Assembly (NCBI GenBank): GCA_963784645.1
Contig: CAWARY010000005.1
Location: 558,001-622,000 of the forward strand
DNA: 64,000 bases
From: JBBRVW01 sp963784645
Lineage (GTDB): Bacteria > Actinomycetota > Actinomycetes > JACCUZ01
Reading direction: 5' to 3'
Shown: piece after piece, positions 59,998-64,000 of the stretch
How the letters are laid out: the number at the start of each line of letters is the position of its first letter
Numbering within the stretch: position 1 is the first letter of the stretch
Notes under the pieces: model-generated
Told to the model about the DNA's origin: nothing
What the model saw: only the letters and a program-made list of their open reading frames with translations
Database searches by the model: none
Made by a program: the position numbers and the translations under genes

Positions 59998-61721
59998 GGC
60001 ACCATCCACCCCAGCACGCTGGTCGACTGCAGGTAGACCAGCACGCACATGCCGACGACGAAGAGCACGCTCCAGCCGAGCACCTTGCGGAACAGCTCGC
60101 CCTCGCGGCCGGACATGCCGACGGCCGCTGCGGCGATGGCGAGGTTCTGCGGCGAGATCATCTTGCCCAGGACACCACCGGAGCTGTTCGACGCGGCCAT
60201 CAGCAGCGGGTCGAGGCCCGCCTGCTTGGCTGCGGTCACCTGCAGTGCGCCGAACAGCGAGTTGGACGACGTGTCCGACCCGGTGACGGCCACGCCGAGC
60301 CAGCCGAGGATCGGCGAGAGGACGGCGAAGAGCCCGCCCGCCCCAGCCATCCAGAGGCCGAGGGTGGAGGTCTGGCCGGAGGAGTTCATGACGTACGCGA
60401 GTGCCAGCACCGCCATGACGGTGAGGATCGCGTAGGCCATCTGCCTGCAGCTGTCGACGTACGCGCGGGCGGCGCGGGCCGGCGAGATGCCGAGGGCGAG
60501 GATCGTCAGCAGTCCGGAGACCAGCAGGAGCGTGCCGGCGGCGCCGAGCCAGTTCAGCTTGAAGTCGGAGATGGTCGACGGCTCGCCCTGCGCGTTCTCG
60601 ATGTGCAGGCCGGGCCAGCCGAACGTCGCGGTCACGCTGTCGAGCGCGTCCTTCACGAACGGGATCTGCGCGAGGACGAAGACCGCGATGATGATGAGGT
60701 ACGGCGCGTACGCGCGCGCCACGTCGGACGGGCTGTCGTGCACCGAGAGGTCCGAGTCGCCACCGGCGCCGGTGCGTGCGGGGGCTGTCGGCGAGCCGGG
60801 CGAGCCGCTCGTGACGCGCTGGCCCGAGCCGGCCGCGATGCTGTGCGTGCCCCTGCCCCCCGCGCCGGCCGCGACGAGCTCTGGCTCGCCGGTCTCGACG
60901 TAGCCCTCGACGGGCGACCACACCCGCAGCAGCAGCACGGTCGCGCCGGCACCGACCAGTGAGGCGATGATGTCGGTCAGCGGGATCGAGAGGTAGTTCG
61001 AGGTGACGAACTGCGCGAGGCCGAACGTCGCACCGCAGACGATCGCCGGCAGCCAGGTCTGCCGCAGGCCCCGCCGCCCGTCGATCATGAACACCAGTGC
61101 CAGCGGCACGAAGACGGCGAGGATCGGCGTCTGGCGACCGACCATGGCACCGAGGTCGTCCTGCGGCAACCCGGTGACCGTGGAGAGGGTCGTGATCGGC
61201 ACGGCGATGGCGCCGAACGCGACCGGGGCGGTGTTGGCGACCAGTGCGACCGCGGCCGCCTTGATCGGGCGGAAACCCAGCGCGATGAGCATGACGCTGG
61301 TGATGGCCACCGGCGTCCCGAAGCCGGCCAGCGCCTCGAGCAGCGCGCCGAAGCAGAAGGCGATGATGACCGCCTGCACGCGCTGGTCCTCGCTGACCTT
61401 CGCGAACGACCGGCGCAGCACGTCGAAGTGCCCGGTCGCCACGGTCATCGTGTAGATCCAGATCGCGTTGAGGACGATCCACATGATGGGGAAGAAGCCG
61501 AAGGCCGCGCCCTCGCTGGTCGCGAGGAGCGCCTGCCCGACGGGCATCGAGTAGACCGCGACGGCCACGACGACGGCCACGGCGAGCGAGACGAGCGCCG
61601 CCACCCAGGCCTTCATCTTGAGGACGCCGAGCAGGACGAACAGCGTCAGCAGGGGCAGCGCCGCGAAGATCGACGACAGCCCCAACGAGTCGCCGACGGG
61701 ATCCAGGATCTGCTGGTACAT
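59994..61721 (-). CDS. lldP: L-lactate/glycolate permease (LldP/GlcA family)
   Basis: 575 aa from ATG 61721, about 13 helices. Family marks: FGFFPIMWIVLNAIWIYTMTV, ALLEALAGFGTPVAITSVML (the conserved AGFGTP) and SSGGVLGKMISPQNLAIAAAAVG (patterns). Imports lactate or glycolate with H+. A 70-residue Gly/Ser/Pro-rich loop in the middle (residues about 285-335) is longer than usual. It starts 4 bases after the glcF stop. The name follows the family; glycolate is as likely a substrate as lactate given the neighbours. Confidence 0.9.
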   Translation of the reverse strand: MYQQILDPVGDSLGLSSIFAALPLLTLFVLLGVLKMKAWVAALVSLAVAVVVAVAVYSMPVGQALLATSEGAAFGFFPIMWIVLNAIWIYTMTVATGHFDVLRRSFAKVSEDQRVQAVIIAFCFGALLEALAGFGTPVAITSVMLIALGFRPIKAAAVALVANTAPVAFGAIAVPITTLSTVTGLPQDDLGAMVGRQTPILAVFVPLALVFMIDGRRGLRQTWLPAIVCGATFGLAQFVTSNYLSIPLTDIIASLVGAGATVLLLRVWSPVEGYVETGEPELVAAGAGGRGTHSIAAGSGQRVTSGSPGSPTAPARTGAGGDSDLSVHDSPSDVARAYAPYLIIIAVFVLAQIPFVKDALDSVTATFGWPGLHIENAQGEPSTISDFKLNWLGAAGTLLLVSGLLTILALGISPARAARAYVDSCRQMAYAILTVMAVLALAYVMNSSGQTSTLGLWMAGAGGLFAVLSPILGWLGVAVTGSDTSSNSLFGALQVTAAKQAGLDPLLMAASNSSGGVLGKMISPQNLAIAAAAVGMSGREGELFRKVLGWSVLFVVGMCVLVYLQSTSVLGWMVP

Positions 61722-61725
61722 CAGG

Positions 61726-63210
61726 TCACCTCGTGCCGTTCGGGGTGTCACCGGCGGAGGTCCCACCGGTGGGCTCTGGGGTGGCGAGAGCGAGCTCGCG
61801 GGTCAGCTGCGCGGGGGTCCGACCGCGCAGCGAGGCGTCGAGGACCTCGACGGTGTGGGCCAGGCCGATCCGGCCGCCCATCCGCGACACGGACGCGGCC
61901 ACCTGCATGAGGCAGCCGGGGTTGGCGGTGACGAGGAGCCCGGCGCCGGTGTCGAGCACGGCGCGTGCCTTCCGGTCGCCGAGCTCGCCGGCCGCAACCG
62001 GGTGCAGCAGGTTGTAGATGCCGGCGGACCCGCAGCAGATGTCGGCGTCGGCGACCTCTCGCAGCTCCAGGCCGGGTACGCCGCGCAGGAGGTCGCGCGG
62101 CTGCGTGCGGACGCCCTGCGCGTGCCCGAGGTGGCAGGCGTCGTGGTACGCGACGGTCACCGGGAGCGGGTGCCGCACGGCGACCGGCCCGAGCTCGGCC
62201 AGGATCTCGGACACGTCACGGACCGACGCCGCGAAGCGGCGGGCGAGGTCGGCGTACGCCGGGTCGTCGGCCAGCAGGTCGGCGTACTCCTTCATGGACG
62301 AGCCGCACCCGGCGGCGTTGACGACGACGTGCTCGACGCCGGCCGCCTCGAAGACGTCGATGGTGCGGCGGGCGAACTCCTGCGCCTCCGCCTCCCGGCC
62401 GTTATGGACGCTGAGAGCGCCGCAGCAGCCCTGGCGGCGGGGGATGACGACGTCACAGCCCTCCATGGCGAGCACCCGCGCAGTCGCGGCGTTGACGCGC
62501 GGGAAGAACTCGCGCTGCACGCAGCCGGTGAGCATGCCGACGACGGCGCGTCGCTCGCCGCGGGCTGCGACCCGCTCCGGCAGCGGCGGTGCGGGGCGGA
62601 CCGGGGGCGCGAGGGCCTCCATCGCCGCCAGGGTCGGTGAGACCCGGTCGAGCAGCCGGCTGCGCTGCACCGCGCGTTGCAGACCGCTGCGCCGGTACAC
62701 CGCGAGCGGGCCGCGCAGAGCGCGCAGCCGGCGGGGATGCGGGAACAGCGCGAAGATCGCCTCGCGCAGCAGCCGGTCGCGCAGCGGGCGCCGGTGCCGG
62801 CGCTCCACCTGGGCACGCGTGGCCTCGATCAGCCGGTCGTACTGCACGCCGGACGGGCAGGCCGTCACGCAGGCCATGCAGCCGAGGCAGGCGTCGAAGT
62901 GGCCGACCATCGAGTCGGTCATCGGCTCGCCCTCGAGGCCGGCCTGCATGAGGTAGATCCGGCCACGTGGGCTGTCCATCTCCTCGCCCCACAGCACGTA
63001 CGTCGGGCAGGTGGGCAGGCAGAAGCCGCAGTGCACGCAGTCCGAGGCCAGCTCGGCCGACGGCGGGCGGTGCGCGTCGAACGCCGGGATGCCCGGGGCC
63101 GTGGTCACCGTGATCGGTCCGTGGTCGCCGAGGGCTCCGCGCGGGCCGTCGACCGGTGGGTCGGTCCCGGCCGGCCCGGTCGTCTCGGTCGTCTCGGTCG
63201 GGTCGGTCAT
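61726..63210 (-). CDS. glcF: Glycolate oxidase iron-sulfur subunit (GlcF-like)
   Basis: 494 aa. Two 4Fe-4S motifs: CVHCGFCLPTCP (residues about 58-69) and CLGCMACVTACP (about 108-119). Two CCG domains follow (RRQGCCGALSVH and AGCGSSMKEY; HDACHLGHAQG and ADICCGSAG). It passes electrons from the flavin subunits to the respiratory chain. The first 45 residues are a Thr/Pro-rich extension. One base separates its start from the glcE stop, so the two are tightly coupled. Confidence 0.93.
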   Translation of the reverse strand: MTDPTETTETTGPAGTDPPVDGPRGALGDHGPITVTTAPGIPAFDAHRPPSAELASDCVHCGFCLPTCPTYVLWGEEMDSPRGRIYLMQAGLEGEPMTDSMVGHFDACLGCMACVTACPSGVQYDRLIEATRAQVERRHRRPLRDRLLREAIFALFPHPRRLRALRGPLAVYRRSGLQRAVQRSRLLDRVSPTLAAMEALAPPVRPAPPLPERVAARGERRAVVGMLTGCVQREFFPRVNAATARVLAMEGCDVVIPRRQGCCGALSVHNGREAEAQEFARRTIDVFEAAGVEHVVVNAAGCGSSMKEYADLLADDPAYADLARRFAASVRDVSEILAELGPVAVRHPLPVTVAYHDACHLGHAQGVRTQPRDLLRGVPGLELREVADADICCGSAGIYNLLHPVAAGELGDRKARAVLDTGAGLLVTANPGCLMQVAASVSRMGGRIGLAHTVEVLDASLRGRTPAQLTRELALATPEPTGGTSAGDTPNGTR

Positions 63211-63211
63211 G

Positions 63212-64000
63212 TCAGATCCCTCCGACGAAGCGGCCGGGGGAGAGCCGGCGGTCCGGGTCGAGCTCGGCCTTGAGCCGCCGCATGAGGTCCAGTCCGGGGA
63301 CGGGTCCCCAGAGGTCGACGACGTCGCGGACGGCGGGAGGTGCGGTGAGCACGGTGAGGCTGCCGTCGAACAACGCCGCGGCGGCGCGCAGGCCCTCGAC
63401 CAGCCGGGCGACCGCCGCGGGATCGGCAGCCGGCCCGGTGCCGGCGTGCAGGACGCCGGCGGCGGAGCCGCGGACGTCGACGTCGACGCCGTGCTCGGCA
63501 GCGAGGGAGTGCGCGGCGGCCAGGACCGGGCCCACCCCGGTCAGCGACGCGGTCACCTTGATCCCGGTGCCGCCGGCGGTGAACGGCAGCGCGGTGAAGC
63601 CGGCGGGCAGCTCGTCGTGGGTGGTGGCCCCGCGGCCGAGGAGGCGGACCACGGCGTCGGTGCGGCCGGACACCCCGGCTTCGACGCCCTCGACGAGGAC
63701 GGTCACCCGGACCGCGTCTGCGGGGCCGGCCAGCTCGACGGCGGTCGGCACCACCTGCGAGCCGAGCACGGCCAGGGCGGCGCGGCCCGCCTCGCCCGCC
63801 CGGGGGAACGTCGCGGACACCACCCGCCGGGCGGCAGGGAGGGGGTGCAGCCGGAACACGGCCTCGGTGATGACCCCGAGGGTGCCGAACGAGCCGGTCA
63901 GCAGCTTGCCGAAGTCGTAGCCGGCGACGTTCTTGACGACCTTGCCGCCGGCCTTGGCGACCACGCCGTCGGCGCGCACGAACGTGACGCCGATCAGCAG
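63212..64000 (-). CDS. glcE: Glycolate oxidase FAD-binding subunit (GlcE-like), N-terminus outside the window
   Basis: The frame is open to the window edge. The visible 262 residues include KNVAGYDFGKLLTGSFGTLGVITEA, the end of the FAD-binding (PCMH/VAO) domain, and the shorter GlcE-type C-terminus ending LKAELDPDRRLSPGRF. With GlcF it oxidises glycolate to glyoxylate; GlcD would be expected just upstream, beyond base 64000. Confidence 0.9.
   Translation of the reverse strand: MLIGVTFVRADGVVAKAGGKVVKNVAGYDFGKLLTGSFGTLGVITEAVFRLHPLPAARRVVSATFPRAGEAGRAALAVLGSQVVPTAVELAGPADAVRVTVLVEGVEAGVSGRTDAVVRLLGRGATTHDELPAGFTALPFTAGGTGIKVTASLTGVGPVLAAAHSLAAEHGVDVDVRGSAAGVLHAGTGPAADPAAVARLVEGLRAAAALFDGSLTVLTAPPAVRDVVDLWGPVPGLDLMRRLKAELDPDRRLSPGRFVGGI

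Noticed and set aside
63150..63210. Short TCGGTCGTC-type repeats at the glcF start
   Set aside because: They encode an in-frame Thr/Glu-rich N-terminus and show no sign of a separate element.

Overview
The window is chromosomal DNA from a high-GC Gram-positive bacterium, an actinomycete. Supporting signs are GTG starts, GTGA/ATGA stop-start overlaps, several DinB-fold (TIGR03083/maleylpyruvate isomerase-like) proteins typical of mycothiol organisms, an actinobacterial DUF3516 helicase, a DUF5302 small protein, a HelD motor, an ECF42-type sigma factor with its DGPF partner, and a LID-less adenylate kinase. A Nocardioidaceae-like genus is my guess from gene content; no rRNA or marker gene settles it. 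I saw no phage, transposase, tRNA, rRNA or CRISPR array. Most of the window is dense housekeeping and metabolic sequence.

Layout. 1-16 kb: end of an SDR oxidoreductase, DUF3516 helicase, MarR/DHA2 exporter pair, HrpA helicase, DGPF/ECF42 sigma pair, a secreted nuclease-lamin-tail protein, a His-rich zinc exporter and an SGNH hydrolase. 16-19 kb: a GH3 lipoprotein, a tiny Cys-rich protein, then 1.3 kb without a credible gene. That stretch holds DnaA-box-like sites, a promoter-like pair, twelve regularly spaced GNRA-tetraloop hairpins and an intrinsic terminator; I interpret it as a large repetitive non-coding RNA. 19-30 kb: flavin electron-transfer pair, aldo/keto reductase, GntR-AcdS (ACC deaminase) unit, an OmpR-type two-component system with a secreted DUF5666-like protein, DUF3817, SURF1 and TesB. 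30-35 kb: two MFS proteins fused to cyclic-nucleotide-binding domains around a metallo-beta-lactamase-fold phosphodiesterase-like enzyme. 35-51 kb: FUSC exporter, HelD, two GGDEF-EAL proteins, MFS/EamA transporters and an amidase. 51-54 kb: a GNAT/HutF/M20 coupled operon for histidine breakdown. 54-59 kb: adenylate kinase, DUF72, a second MarR/DHA2 exporter pair and an anti-sigma-like kinase. 59-64 kb: a minus-strand glcE-glcF-lldP-iclR unit for glycolate/lactate use, cut by the window edge.

Working together. Two MarR/exporter pairs, the cNMP-fused MFS proteins and FUSC form an efflux set. AcdS, HutF/M20 and GlcEF/LldP feed small carbon and nitrogen sources into central metabolism. Two GGDEF-EAL proteins, a two-component system, the sigma factor and HelD are regulatory. 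Besides the RNA-like array there are two copies of a roughly 70-bp REP-like palindrome, a 40-bp repeated dyad with looser relatives, an 18-bp tandem array, and convergent genes whose coding ends overlap.
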